A stretch of 64,000 bases of DNA from Lewinellaceae bacterium (GCA_020636255.1 JACJYE010000009.1:186001-250000), one strand, 5' to 3'; shown: positions 26,500 to 35,439, numbered from the stretch's first letter. Program-made: numbers and translations. The notes: generated by a model from the letters alone, not told the origin.

Positions 26500-27411
26500 A
26501 TGCAAACCGTCCTTATTGCCGGCGGCGGCGGGCTCATCGGCCTGCGCCTCAGCGCTATATTGAAGGAAAAAGGATACCAGGTGCTGCACCTGAGCCGCCA
26601 ACACCGCCCCAATGCAGCCTTCCCTACCTATAAATGGGATGTCGGGCAGCAATGGGCCGACCCGGAGGCCATCAAACGCGCGGATTACGTCGTGAACCTG
26701 GCCGGCGCCGGTATTGCAGACAGTCCCTGGACGGCAGCCAGGAAAAAGCTGATCATCGACAGCAGGGTAGATAGCGCCCGGCTGCTGCTGTCGGCATTCC
26801 AGGAGGCCGGGCGCCGGCCCAAGGCTTATTTATCGTCCGCCGCCATTGGTTATTACGGCGACAGGGGTGAGGAACTGCTGGCGGAGCAGGATCAACCAGG
26901 GCAAGGCTTTTTGTCGGAGTGCTGCATAGCCTGGGAAAGAGCAGGAGCCGAAGTGGCCGCATCGGGCATCCGGACGGTGGTTTTCCGCACCGGCATTGTA
27001 CTGTCAAGACAAGGCGGTGCGCTGCCGAGGATCATGCTGCCCATTCATTTCCGCCTTGGCACGTATTTCGGCAACGGCCGCCAATGGTATAGCTGGATCC
27101 ATATCGACGACCTGTGTGATATGTTCGTCAAAGCGATGGAAGAAACGCAGATGGAAGGAGTATATAATGGCGTGGCGCCCAACCCGGTGCGGAATAAGGC
27201 GTTCGTCGAGCAGGCCATAACGGCAACAGGCCATTCAGCTATGCTGGTGCCTGCCCCGGCATTCGCGCTGCGCCTGGCCCTGGGAGAAATGGCGTCGACG
27301 ATATTGTCCAGTACAAAGGCCAGCTCCCGGAAAATCGAAGAGGCGGGCTTTTCATTCCGCTACCCCAGGCTTCCCGAAGCATTGGAAAACCTGCTGCAGC
27401 GCGAGGGTTGA
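26500..27411 (+). CDS. TIGR01777 family (SDR39U1-like) NAD-dependent epimerase/dehydratase-fold protein
   Basis: 303 residues. The N-terminal dinucleotide-binding motif reads VLIAGGGGLIGLRLSAILKE. Further on, YVVNLAGAGIADSPW, RPKAYLSSAAIGYYGDRGEE and WERAGAEVAASGIRTVVFRT are characteristic of the TIGR01777 group. The C-terminal DUF1731-type end includes VPAPAFALRLALGEMASTIL and ASSRKIEEAGFSFRYPRLPE. The fold binds NAD(P); the substrate of this group is not established. The start follows the 77-bp repeat by about 40 bases. Confidence 0.88.
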   Translation: MQTVLIAGGGGLIGLRLSAILKEKGYQVLHLSRQHRPNAAFPTYKWDVGQQWADPEAIKRADYVVNLAGAGIADSPWTAARKKLIIDSRVDSARLLLSAFQEAGRRPKAYLSSAAIGYYGDRGEELLAEQDQPGQGFLSECCIAWERAGAEVAASGIRTVVFRTGIVLSRQGGALPRIMLPIHFRLGTYFGNGRQWYSWIHIDDLCDMFVKAMEETQMEGVYNGVAPNPVRNKAFVEQAITATGHSAMLVPAPAFALRLALGEMASTILSSTKASSRKIEEAGFSFRYPRLPEALENLLQREG

Positions 27412-27430
27412 GGGGGGCGCAGAAATGGCA

Positions 27431-27862
27431 TCAGGGCTTGAAAACCTCGATCTCATGGGTGCGCACGACGAGATCCGTGAACTTCCCCTTGAAGCGGGTC
27501 GCTTTAACGATATGGTTGTCGATCCAGTGGTAATTGCCGCCCCGGGGTTTGTTCAGCAGCAGGGCATGGTATTTGAAGCCGTGTTTTTTCAGCCATCTTT
27601 CCGTGATCTCCCGCTGTTCTTCTGTGCGGGAGGAAAAAAACGTGATGAGGTGCCCTTCTTCAAACCACTTGTTGATGATCTTCAGCGCGTCGGGGTAGGG
27701 TAGGGTCGTCATCATACGTTCCGGCTCCTCGTTCGGGATGTCGTCACAGATCGTCCCGTCTATATCGATCAGGAAATTCTTCACCGTTTCCGGAAGCTGG
27801 GGGCTGATCCGCTCGCCTTTCTCGTTGAAGGTATCCCTGAGGTTCTGGTCCTGAGTGTTCAT
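27431..27862 (-). CDS. HAD-superfamily-like hydrolase, short
   Basis: 143 residues from ATG at 27862; a TTG at 27901 in the same frame is less likely because the -7 box TAGCTTTG lies between. The nucleophile motif is FLIDIDGTICDDIPNEEP (DxDGT), then LITFFSSRTEEQREITERWL as motif II, LLLNKPRGGNYHWIDNH and a short tail. Relatives in Bacteroidota are sometimes labelled phosphoheptose isomerase, which the sequence does not support: it looks like a minimal HAD phosphatase without a large cap. It converges with the epimerase gene. Confidence 0.75.
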   Translation of the reverse strand: MNTQDQNLRDTFNEKGERISPQLPETVKNFLIDIDGTICDDIPNEEPERMMTTLPYPDALKIINKWFEEGHLITFFSSRTEEQREITERWLKKHGFKYHALLLNKPRGGNYHWIDNHIVKATRFKGKFTDLVVRTHEIEVFKP

Positions 27863-27888
27863 GAAAACAGCATTTTGAATTTTCGATA

Positions 27889-27914
27889 CAAAGCTACACA
27901 AAAAGCCTTATCAA
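27889..27914 (-). promoter_or_regulatory. Possible promoter of the HAD-like gene
   Basis: TAGCTTTG on the minus strand (27889-27896) matches TAnnTTTG. TTG at 27912-27914 is 15 bases further up, shorter than usual. The ATG is 26 bases downstream. Confidence 0.4.
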
Positions 27915-27957
27915 GGCGGGCTGTGTGCCAACAGTTTCGGCCAATGGAGCCTGCTGC

Positions 27958-28857
27958 TTAGAAGCTGATAAAATCCGTAGGGTCAACGGGCTTGCCCTGG
28001 TACCACAGTTCAAAGTGGAGGTGCGGCCCGTCCGACAAGGTGCCGGTATTCCCGATGATGGCGACGGCTTCGCCGGCTTTGACGAAACTCCCCGACCTTT
28101 TCAGCAGGGCCGAATTGTGCTTGTAGAAGGTTATGGTGTTGTTGGCGTGCTGGATACCGATGGTATTGCCGGTTTCCAGCGTCCAGTCCGAAAAAAAGAT
28201 ATAACCGTCCATGGCGGCTTTGATGGCCGTATTTTTCGGCGCGAGGATATCGACGCCGAAGTGTTTGTGGTCGGGCATGAAGGCGGCCGATATCTCGCCA
28301 TTGGCCGGCGGTGTGAAATACATGTGTTCGAGGGAGACGTCGCGCGGAGAGAAATTGGTCGTCCGGCTTCGCTGGGCAGCTTCGCCGACCTCTTCCATTG
28401 CGACCTCTTGCCGCAGCTCTTCTTCCGCTTCTGAAACGGGGACTTCCTGCAGGGTGTCGGTGAGAATAGCCGGCGCCTGGTTCGTATTGATGGTGGTGTC
28501 GACGTTGCTGGTCAGGATGCTCCGGATGTTTTCCGCGTATTTTTCCTGCGCCGCCAGTTTCTTCTCCATCTTCTTGACCTGGCGGTAGAGGTTTTCCACT
28601 TCCTCTCTGTTCTCGCCGCCGGTGCCGTAGCCGGGCACGTAGCGCTTAAGAGGGGTGAAAGCCACGGCGAGCACTACCAGCAGGGCCACGACCACCAGGA
28701 TCGTGCTGATGAGGATGTACACGTTGAGCAGCGTCAGGCGGTAAGACCCCACTTCCTCGAAAGTCTCATTATTCATCACCACCAGGCGGTAGGTATGCTT
28801 CAGCCTATGCTTCCACCGCTCCCACCTGCTCTTTGCATTATCGTGTTCCGCTGCCAT
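27958..28857 (-). CDS. Membrane-anchored M23 family metallopeptidase
   Basis: 299 residues from ATG at 28857 (MAAEHDNAKSRWERWKHRLK); the frame stays open to 29037, but that extension has no protein-like features. A transmembrane helix lies at about 50-72 (VYILISTILVVVALLVVLAV), followed by a coiled-coil-prone segment (about 90-120) and a linker. The LytM domain has HKHFGVDILAPKNTAIKAAM (His and Asp zinc ligands) and GPHLHFELWYQGKPVDP (HxH). The catalytic set seems complete, so it may be an active peptidoglycan endopeptidase in the periplasm. A strong promoter is about 210 bases upstream. Confidence 0.88.
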   Translation of the reverse strand: MAAEHDNAKSRWERWKHRLKHTYRLVVMNNETFEEVGSYRLTLLNVYILISTILVVVALLVVLAVAFTPLKRYVPGYGTGGENREEVENLYRQVKKMEKKLAAQEKYAENIRSILTSNVDTTINTNQAPAILTDTLQEVPVSEAEEELRQEVAMEEVGEAAQRSRTTNFSPRDVSLEHMYFTPPANGEISAAFMPDHKHFGVDILAPKNTAIKAAMDGYIFFSDWTLETGNTIGIQHANNTITFYKHNSALLKRSGSFVKAGEAVAIIGNTGTLSDGPHLHFELWYQGKPVDPTDFISF

Positions 28858-29068
28858 TGGCTTTATTTTAACAAACTGGAAGGTAGCTCTTTGCCTGTCG
28901 GGCCGGTTGGCCGCACACTGTGCGCAGACATTATCCGGGCGCCTTCTTTGAAGTATTTTAAGAATAAAATAATTTTGCCTTTCGACGTTTAATATAACGT
29001 AAGTGTGCGGCATAAAGATTTTCCGGGCCTGCCTCATTATTTGGCCGGCCCATCAGCCGATTAGCTTA

Positions 29069-29101
29069 CAAAGTTATACTGCCCGGATAGAGGTATGCAA
29101 A
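29069..29101 (-). promoter_or_regulatory. Bacteroidota-type promoter of the M23 peptidase gene
   Basis: On the minus strand TTTG (29098-29101) is followed after 21 bases by TAACTTTG (29069-29076), a full consensus match. It predicts a leader of about 205 bases before the ATG at 28857. Confidence 0.6.
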
Positions 29102-29125
29102 AAAAACGGGCATTTTCTTTGTTAC

Positions 29126-29245
29126 TTAGCAGTGTTCAAAAAATAAGTTCTCCAAAGGAGATTATGCGATGTAGCTTGTCTTCCAGCTTTTTTTAAAGCT
29201 TTCAGCCTGCGCCACATCGCAAAACCGTCGAACTTACTTTTTTGA
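29126..29245. repeat. 120-bp nested foldback element of the dispersed family
   Basis: The left end contains TTAGCAGTGTTC and TTCAAAAAATAAGTTC (29135-29150); the right end is GAACTTACTTTTTTGA (29230-29245), inverted with one inserted base. Inside are TGCGATGTAGC and GCCACATCGCA (inverted, one mismatch) and a short AGCTTT/AAAGCT hairpin. It separates the divergent M23 and PorW/SprE-like genes. Confidence 0.7.
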
Positions 29246-29316
29246 TAAAGGAAGAAGCGTTTGAAACGAACCCTAACGGCAGAAGAGGCCGTATACTTGA
29301 TTTTGGATTACTAAAA

Positions 29317-32250
29317 ATGAAAGTCTTGAAGCAAATCAACAAGGCATTGATGATCGTGGTTGTTCTTTCCATGGCCTCAGCCTGCACGACTCAGAAAAAG
29401 AGGAGCGACATGTCGGCCCTGGGTGAGCTGTACCACAATACAACTGCCTACTACAATGGCTATTTCAATGCCGACGAACTGATCACTGCCAGCATCCTCA
29501 CCCTGGAGCAACAACACGAAGACAATTACACCAAGTTGTTGCCGATGTTCGAATACACGGCAGCTGAAAACCCCCAGGCTGTAGCTCCCGATCTCGACGA
29601 GGCCATTAAAAAAGTGTCGATCGTGGTCAACCTGCACCGTTACAGCAAGTGGACGGACGATTGTTACCTGCTCGTCGGTAAAGCGCAATACCTGAAACAG
29701 GATTACGAGTCGGCTGAAGAAACGCTGCGGTATATGGCCAATGAGTTCACCCCCGAGAAAATGAGAAAACGCGAAGGGGCCTCCAAGAGCGATAAAAAGG
29801 TCAGCAAAAAGAAGTCTTCGAAAAAGAAGAGCGCCAAAAAACGGAAAAAGGCCAGAAAGGGGAGCAAGAGCAAGACGAGTAAAGAGAAGGAAAAGGCGCG
29901 TAAGCAATACAACAAGGCCGTAAAAAAGGCGCGCAAAAAAGGTGAAAAGGCGCCTCCGAAACCCGAGATCCTGCAATCGGGCCGCGACAAAGAAGAGGCA
30001 GCGCCCCAGGACGAGGAAGGAAAGAACGACAAGGCCAAAACAGCGGAAAACAAGGAAGAGCCCACCGATGATAAGGATGGCTTCCTCAAACACCGCCCCG
30101 CTTATCAGGACGCTCTGTTGTGGCTTGCCCGCACCATGATCGAACGCGACAATTACGACGCGGCGCAGTTCTACCTGGCCAAACTGGAAGGCGGCACCGA
30201 TACCTATTCCGATATCCGTGAACAACTACCGGCAACCCAGGCCTATTACCACCTGCACCGTAAGGAGTATGGCGCCGCCCTGCCTCTGCTGGAAAAGGCC
30301 ATCGATGAGGAGAAGGAGCGCAAGCAGCGCGCCCGCTACGCCTATATCATGGCCCAGATCTATCAGATGAATGGCAACGGGCAGGAAGCCTATACCGCCT
30401 TTGAACGGGCGCTGGATCTCAAACCCGGTTTTGAGATGGAGTTCAACTGCAAACTGAATATGGCGCAAAATGCCTGGGCCAGCGGCAGCGGCAGCTCTGA
30501 GGAAGCGGTTGCAAACCTGGAAAAGATGCTGAAGGACGAGAAAAACAAGGAATATAAGGACCAGATATACTACTCCCTGGCCCAGATCGCCCTCAAAGCT
30601 GGTAATCGCGAGGAAGGAATCATGAACCTCAAGCAATCTCTGAAGTACAGCACGAAAAACGTCGCCCAGAAAGCGGAGTCTTACCTCACCCTTGCAGGCC
30701 TTTATTTCGAGTCGGAAGAATACGTGCCGGCCAAGAACTACTACGACAGCACGCTCATGGCCCTCAACCCGGCCGACCTGCGCTATCCGGAAGTAGAACG
30801 CAAGAGCAAGGCGCTGGTCGAGATCGCTGCGAATATCAAAGTCATTGAATTGCAGGACAGCCTGCTCCGCCTCGGCAAAATGAGCGATGCGGAAAGAGAG
30901 GCCCTGGCCCTTGAGATCAAAAAGAAGCAGGATGAAGCCCGGCTTAAGGAACTTTCCGAAAAGGCCAAAGCCACCTCGGCCCCTGGCCCCGGTGGGCGCC
31001 GAACAGTCTCGGCCGCCGGCCCCGCTCTGCAGAAGGAAAGCTCGTTCTTCGCTTACGATGACCGCGCCGTAAAACGGGGCGCACGGGAGTTCGAGCGCAA
31101 ATGGGGCAACCGGCAACTGGAGGACGACTGGCGTAGGTCCAACAAACGCGAGACTTCCGGTATAGCTGAAGAGAATACCGAGGAAACGCCGGTGGCCTCA
31201 CCTACGGTGCTTACCGGCGACGAGGTGAAAAAATACCTGGGCAATATCCCTGAATCGGATGCCGATGTCCGCCTGGCCGAGCTGAAAATACAGGAGGCAT
31301 TGTTCAAGCTGGGGTCTCTGTACCGCGACCGGCTTCAGAATCTGCCCAAGGCCATCGCGACCCTCGAAGAACTGGACCGCCGCTTCCCGGACAACAATTA
31401 CGAACTCGAGTGCTGGTACCAGCTGTACCTGGCCTATGCCGACATGGGCAACACGGCCAAGTCGCAGTTCTATGCCGACAAGATCCTGGACAAGTACCAG
31501 ACTTCCAAGTACGCGCTGGTCATCAAAAACCCCAACTACGTCAGCGAGCTGGCCGATGAAGAGCACAAGCTGAACACTTACTACGATCAGGCCTACTCCG
31601 CCTTTTCCAGTGGCCGGTATCAGGAGGCTTATCAGAAGAGCGTTTCTGCTAAAGAGCAGTTTGGCGCAGGCAACAGCCTGCAGCCAAAATTTGCCTTGCT
31701 GGCCGCCATGAGCACCGGCAACCTGCAGGGTAAGGACGCCTATGTGGAAGCCCTTCGTGAGGTGGTGGCCAGGTATCCGAATACCCCTGAGCAACTCAGG
31801 GCCAAAGAGATCCTGCGGCTCCTGGGTGAAAGCTCGGCAAGCCTGCCGGGTGGCGCCCGCGAGGAGATCGAGCAATACAAGATCGAAGACGACGACCTGC
31901 ACTACGTGCTCATCGTTTTCAAAGACCAGAACGTAGACCTCAATGCCGCCAAGGTGGCCGTTTCCGATTTCAACGAGAAATACCACAAGCTGGAGCGGCT
32001 GCGCATCTCCAATATCTACCTGGGGGAAAGCGCCGAAGACCGCCTGCCCATCCTTGTCCTGCGCCGCTTCAAGGACAAGAAGGAGGCGATGAAATACTAC
32101 GACGGCACCAAAAAGAACAGCGGGGATTATATCGACAGCAAGATCGCATACGAGGTGTTCCCCATCACTCAGAACAATTACCGCGAAGTCATCAAGGAAA
32201 AATCAGTGGACAATTACCGGGTATTCTTCGAAGCAAATTACCTGGAATAA
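29317..32250 (+). CDS. porW: TPR lipoprotein of the PorW/SprE family (type IX secretion)
   Basis: 977 residues from ATG at 29317; an earlier frame-internal start at 29242 would put a non-protein-like stretch ahead of the signal. The signal ends in a lipobox (VVVLSMASACTTQKK). The N-terminal region (ELYHNTTAYYNGYFNADELI, KVSIVVNLHRYSKWTDDCYL, QDYESAEETLRYMANEF) is characteristic of SprE/PorW lipoproteins. These link the PorK/N ring to the rest of the T9SS. Multiple TPR-like helix pairs follow. A strongly basic Lys-rich segment lies at about 147-215 (KKSSKKKSAKKRKKARKGSK). It fits with the several T9SS cargo genes in the window. Confidence is good for family, moderate for the exact symbol. Confidence 0.8.
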   Translation: MKVLKQINKALMIVVVLSMASACTTQKKRSDMSALGELYHNTTAYYNGYFNADELITASILTLEQQHEDNYTKLLPMFEYTAAENPQAVAPDLDEAIKKVSIVVNLHRYSKWTDDCYLLVGKAQYLKQDYESAEETLRYMANEFTPEKMRKREGASKSDKKVSKKKSSKKKSAKKRKKARKGSKSKTSKEKEKARKQYNKAVKKARKKGEKAPPKPEILQSGRDKEEAAPQDEEGKNDKAKTAENKEEPTDDKDGFLKHRPAYQDALLWLARTMIERDNYDAAQFYLAKLEGGTDTYSDIREQLPATQAYYHLHRKEYGAALPLLEKAIDEEKERKQRARYAYIMAQIYQMNGNGQEAYTAFERALDLKPGFEMEFNCKLNMAQNAWASGSGSSEEAVANLEKMLKDEKNKEYKDQIYYSLAQIALKAGNREEGIMNLKQSLKYSTKNVAQKAESYLTLAGLYFESEEYVPAKNYYDSTLMALNPADLRYPEVERKSKALVEIAANIKVIELQDSLLRLGKMSDAEREALALEIKKKQDEARLKELSEKAKATSAPGPGGRRTVSAAGPALQKESSFFAYDDRAVKRGAREFERKWGNRQLEDDWRRSNKRETSGIAEENTEETPVASPTVLTGDEVKKYLGNIPESDADVRLAELKIQEALFKLGSLYRDRLQNLPKAIATLEELDRRFPDNNYELECWYQLYLAYADMGNTAKSQFYADKILDKYQTSKYALVIKNPNYVSELADEEHKLNTYYDQAYSAFSSGRYQEAYQKSVSAKEQFGAGNSLQPKFALLAAMSTGNLQGKDAYVEALREVVARYPNTPEQLRAKEILRLLGESSASLPGGAREEIEQYKIEDDDLHYVLIVFKDQNVDLNAAKVAVSDFNEKYHKLERLRISNIYLGESAEDRLPILVLRRFKDKKEAMKYYDGTKKNSGDYIDSKIAYEVFPITQNNYREVIKEKSVDNYRVFFEANYLE

Positions 32251-32265
32251 GGGCTTGTTTGCCAT

Positions 32266-32721
32266 TTATACCCCTTTCGCCATAGCCATCATATACCCCA
32301 GGTGCAGCCCTTCGTGTACGTTGACGAACTGCAGCGCCTGGCTGAAATCCTTTAGTTCGACGCCGTAGCTCGTTTGATAAGGTGTGAAGGTTTGGAACAG
32401 CCCCCGTTCGTAGTCTATGGCAGCCTGTTGAGCGGTAGGCAGTAATTTGCCTTTTATGAATTCGGCCATATCGGCATCGTACTTTCCCTCCGGTTGGGTT
32501 CCCTTTCTGAAAGATTCGATAAAGGTATCCGGCAGCAGCAGTTCCCGGCCCGACAGGCCGTAGAGCAGCAATTGCTGAGTGGCCAGCAGGTGCCCGGCGT
32601 TCCAGAGCAGGTTGTTGCGAAAACCTGCCGGGATGTGGTTGAGCTGCGAAAGGCTCAGGCCCTGCAGCAACCTGGAAATGTTCTCGCGGCTCGTTTGCAG
32701 GAGATGGAATTGGTAGGCCAT
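32266..32721 (-). CDS. DinB family protein
   Basis: 151 residues, a four-helix DinB/YfiT-type fold. Potential metal-binding His residues are in WNAGHLLATQQLLLYG (about 43) and VNVHEGLHLGYMMAMAK (about 135 and 139), the usual three-His pattern. Family members include thiol-dependent transferases and many of unknown role. It converges with the PorW/SprE-like gene 15 bases away. The upstream region carries a repeat copy at 32761-32786. Confidence 0.82.
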   Translation of the reverse strand: MAYQFHLLQTSRENISRLLQGLSLSQLNHIPAGFRNNLLWNAGHLLATQQLLLYGLSGRELLLPDTFIESFRKGTQPEGKYDADMAEFIKGKLLPTAQQAAIDYERGLFQTFTPYQTSYGVELKDFSQALQFVNVHEGLHLGYMMAMAKGV

Positions 32722-32760
32722 GTTCTGTTTTTAAGTAACGATCAAAATATTTCCAACGGA

Positions 32761-32786
32761 GAACTTAGTTTTTTGAACACTACTAA
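32761..32786. repeat. Copy of the AGTGTTCAAAAA repeat between divergent genes
   Basis: Read on the minus strand it gives TTAGTAGTGTTCAAAAAAC followed by TAAGTTCTCC, closely matching 29126-29153. It lies between DinB and the nucleotidase gene. Confidence 0.6.
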
Positions 32787-32817
32787 TGTAATATAAAAAG
32801 TTGCCTCAGGAATGCAC

Positions 32818-32848
32818 TTGCAGCAGCCCCTCGCAATGCTTACATTTA
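32818..32848 (+). promoter_or_regulatory. Probable promoter of the nucleotidase gene
   Basis: TTG (32818-32820), 20 bases, then TACATTTA (32841-32848), one mismatch from TAnnTTTG. The ATG is 15 bases downstream. Confidence 0.45.
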
Positions 32849-32863
32849 GCAAAAAACTAAGAT

Positions 32864-34405
32864 ATGCGTATAAGCTCTTACCTCTGGCTCGGGTTGCTGC
32901 TCTTCCTGTCGAGTGCCTGCAACACCGCACAACAGGCTGTAAAGGCCCCGTTAGCTTCCGACATTGAATTCACCATCCTTCAGGTGAATGATGTTTATGA
33001 AATATCGCCGCTCGAAGGAGGCAAGGCTGGCGGCCTTGCTCGTTTGGCAACTGTAAAGAAACAATTGTTGCGCGAGAACCCCAACACCATTGCTGTTCTG
33101 GCCGGTGATTTTTTGAGCCCCTCCCTGATCGGCACCCTCAAGCAGGAGAACGGCGAGCGCATTGCCGGCCAGCAGATGGTGGAGGTGTTGAATGCCATGG
33201 GCCTGGATTACGCCACTTTCGGTAACCACGAATTCGACCTCAGCGACCCTGATCTGCTGCAGAAACGCATCAACCAGAGCACGTTCGAGTACACTGTGTG
33301 TAACGCTCAGCGCGCCGACGGCGGCCAGCTGAGGCCTTTCAGGCAGGTGGTGAACGGCCAGGACAGGCCCATTCCGGAATACATCATCCGGGAATTCCGC
33401 AACCCGCAGGGCGACGTCTTAAAGGTCGGCATCATCGGCGTGGTGCTGCCTTTCAACCGCAAGGAATACGTCAGTTACGAACCGGTGGTGGAGGCGTTCA
33501 GAGAGGCCTATGAGCAGGTAAAGGCTCAAACGAGCCTGGTCATCGCCCTGACCCATCTCGCTGTGGCCGACGACCAGGCGCTGGCGGCGGAGGTGCCCGG
33601 CGTCCTGATCTTTCTGGGTGGGCACGACCACACCAACATGAACCATTACGTAGAGCAGACCATCATCACCAAGGCCGACGCCAATGCCAAAACGGCCTAT
33701 ATCCACCGGGTCACCTACAGCCCTTCCTGTGGGGTAGCCCGCGTGCGCTCCAGCCTGAAAAAGATCGACGACAGCATAGCTGACGACCCCGCCACACAAG
33801 TTGTGGTGGACAAATGGCAGGGCAGCGTAGACAAGATCATGCGCGACATGGGATACGTGCCGGATGAGCAGGTTTACTTTGCCAGGGAGCCGCTGGAATG
33901 CAAGGAGGTGGACATCCGCAGCCGCCCCACCAACTACGGCCGCCTCACCGTCGATGCGTTCGAAGCTGTGCTGCCCGGCGCCGACGTCTACCTCATCAAC
34001 AGCGGTTCGATGCGCATGGACGATGACATACAAGGGGCGGTTACTCAGTACGACGTGTTGCGCACCTTCCCCTTCGGCGGCCCCATCACCCGCATGGAAT
34101 TGCCTGGCAACGTCCTGGAAAAGGCCCTGGAAACAGGCCTGGTCACCAACCGTACGGAAGGAGGGTATTTTCAGATCAAAAACGCAGAGAACATCAACGG
34201 TAAATGGCACATCAACGGCCAGCCTGTCAATGTGGGGAAAAAATACAGCGTCGTGTTGCCCGAATTCGTCGCCAGCGGAAAGGAGGCTAACCTGGACTTT
34301 TTGAAGGACTTCAAATACGAAAAGCGCGACGCGTTATCCATCGGCGGAAAAAACGTGCGCAACGATATCCGCGACCTGGTGATCGCCTATATGAAGGGGC
34401 TGTGA
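32864..34405 (+). CDS. Lipoprotein bifunctional metallophosphatase / 5'-nucleotidase
   Basis: 513 residues. Signal with lipobox (LLLFLSSACNTAQQ). The calcineurin-type metallophosphatase domain shows LQVNDVYEISP near 40, VLAGDFLSPSLIG, YATFGNHEFDLSDPD and FLGGHDHTNMNHYV. The C-terminal 5'-nucleotidase domain shows SRPTNYGRLTVDAFEAVLPG, YLINSGSMRMDDDIQGAVTQ, DVLRTFPFGGPITRMELPGN and GGYFQIKNAENING. The family usually has NDxHG where this has NDVYE, so the first metal site lacks its common His. It would release nucleosides and phosphate from nucleotides outside the cytoplasmic membrane. Confidence 0.87.
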   Translation: MRISSYLWLGLLLFLSSACNTAQQAVKAPLASDIEFTILQVNDVYEISPLEGGKAGGLARLATVKKQLLRENPNTIAVLAGDFLSPSLIGTLKQENGERIAGQQMVEVLNAMGLDYATFGNHEFDLSDPDLLQKRINQSTFEYTVCNAQRADGGQLRPFRQVVNGQDRPIPEYIIREFRNPQGDVLKVGIIGVVLPFNRKEYVSYEPVVEAFREAYEQVKAQTSLVIALTHLAVADDQALAAEVPGVLIFLGGHDHTNMNHYVEQTIITKADANAKTAYIHRVTYSPSCGVARVRSSLKKIDDSIADDPATQVVVDKWQGSVDKIMRDMGYVPDEQVYFAREPLECKEVDIRSRPTNYGRLTVDAFEAVLPGADVYLINSGSMRMDDDIQGAVTQYDVLRTFPFGGPITRMELPGNVLEKALETGLVTNRTEGGYFQIKNAENINGKWHINGQPVNVGKKYSVVLPEFVASGKEANLDFLKDFKYEKRDALSIGGKNVRNDIRDLVIAYMKGL

Positions 34406-34420
34406 TGAAGTTATTGATGG

Positions 34421-35287
34421 TTACTTAACAGCCCTTGGCACCCTGATCAGCCCTTCCTGAATGACGGAAGCGGCCAGCCGCCCTTCCTGGTCAAAGATGC
34501 TGCCACGGGTGAAGCCACGTGCGCCGGAAGCGCTGGGGCTATCGATGGCGTAGAGCAGCCAGTCATCCATGCGGAAATCGCGGTGGAACCACATGGCGTG
34601 GTCGAGGCTGGCGAGCTGTACTTTCCCGAAGGCAGCTTCTTCGCCGTGGGGCAGCAGGGCGGTAGTGAGCAGGTTGTAATCGGAAGCATAAGCGAGTACG
34701 GCCTGGTGAGCGGTAGGGTTGTCGGGCATAGCCCCTTTGGAGCGCATCCAGACGTGGCGCAGGGGGTGTCGCTTGCCGGCCGCCATTGGGTGGATGCGCT
34801 CTACCGGCCGGAATTCGATGGGGTGGTCGATTTCCAGGAACCGGCGGATGTTCTCGGGCAGTTTGTCACCAAAGTCCTCCACCATCTGATCCCAACTGAT
34901 GAGCGCATCGGGCGGCGCTACGTTGGGCATGCTGATCTGATGGTCGAATCCTTCTTCTTTTTTCTGAAAAGAGGCCGCCATGTTAAAGATGGCCTGCCCG
35001 CGCTGGATAGCCTTTATCCTGCGTGTAGTGAAGCTGCCGCCGTCACGGATGCGGTCGACCTCGAATACGATAGGCAGCTCGATATCACCGGCGAGGATGA
35101 AGTAGGCGTGCAGGGAATGCACGAACCGATCTTCAGGCACGGTATGGATCGCAGCCTGCAGCGACTGGGCCAGCACCTGCCCGCCAAATACGCGGTGGCT
35201 GCCTACACTGCGGCTCTGGCCGCGGAAAATATTCTCTTCGATGGCCTCCAGTTGCAACAGGCCAAGCAATTCCTGGATGTTTTTCAT
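34421..35287 (-). CDS. tesB: Acyl-CoA thioesterase II
   Basis: 288 residues from ATG at 35287 (MKNIQELLGLLQLEAIEENI); the frame opens earlier, but the family start matches here and a promoter box lies upstream. Typical TesB signatures are FRGQSRSVGSHRVFGGQVLA, RFVHSLHAYFILAGDIELPI, YEVDR-like FEVDRIRDGGSFTTRRI and LASLDHAMWFHRDFRMDDWL near the end, followed by GARGFTRGSIFDQEGRLAAS. Two hot-dog domains hydrolyse acyl-CoA to free acid and CoA in the cytoplasm. It converges with the nucleotidase gene, 15 bases apart. Confidence 0.93.
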   Translation of the reverse strand: MKNIQELLGLLQLEAIEENIFRGQSRSVGSHRVFGGQVLAQSLQAAIHTVPEDRFVHSLHAYFILAGDIELPIVFEVDRIRDGGSFTTRRIKAIQRGQAIFNMAASFQKKEEGFDHQISMPNVAPPDALISWDQMVEDFGDKLPENIRRFLEIDHPIEFRPVERIHPMAAGKRHPLRHVWMRSKGAMPDNPTAHQAVLAYASDYNLLTTALLPHGEEAAFGKVQLASLDHAMWFHRDFRMDDWLLYAIDSPSASGARGFTRGSIFDQEGRLAASVIQEGLIRVPRAVK

Positions 35288-35320
35288 GGGCGAAAATTTA
35301 AGGCGGATTTTCCGGCTCTC

Positions 35321-35328
35321 CAAAGTTA
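35321..35328 (-). promoter_or_regulatory. Possible -7 box of tesB
   Basis: TAACTTTG on the minus strand is a perfect TAnnTTTG match about 33 bases from the ATG. No TTG was found at the expected -33 distance. Confidence 0.4.
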
Positions 35329-35407
35329 AAAGGCGAAGGATGGGCAGTATTCTTATCCATGTATCCGGGCTTTTGGTAAATGGTTGGTTATGAAACCATT
35401 GGTGGGA

Positions 35408-35439
35408 TTTGCCGTAAAAAACAAAAAAGTGTTACTTTG
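35408..35439 (+). promoter_or_regulatory. Possible promoter of the hybrid regulator gene
   Basis: TTTG (35408-35411), 20 bases, then TTACTTTG (35432-35439), one mismatch from TAnnTTTG. The ATG is 83 bases downstream. Confidence 0.4.

Noticed and set aside
27863..27901. Longer N-terminus for the HAD-like protein starting at TTG 27901
   Set aside because: A perfect -7 box (27889-27896) lies within this stretch and the ATG at 27862 gives a normal family start.
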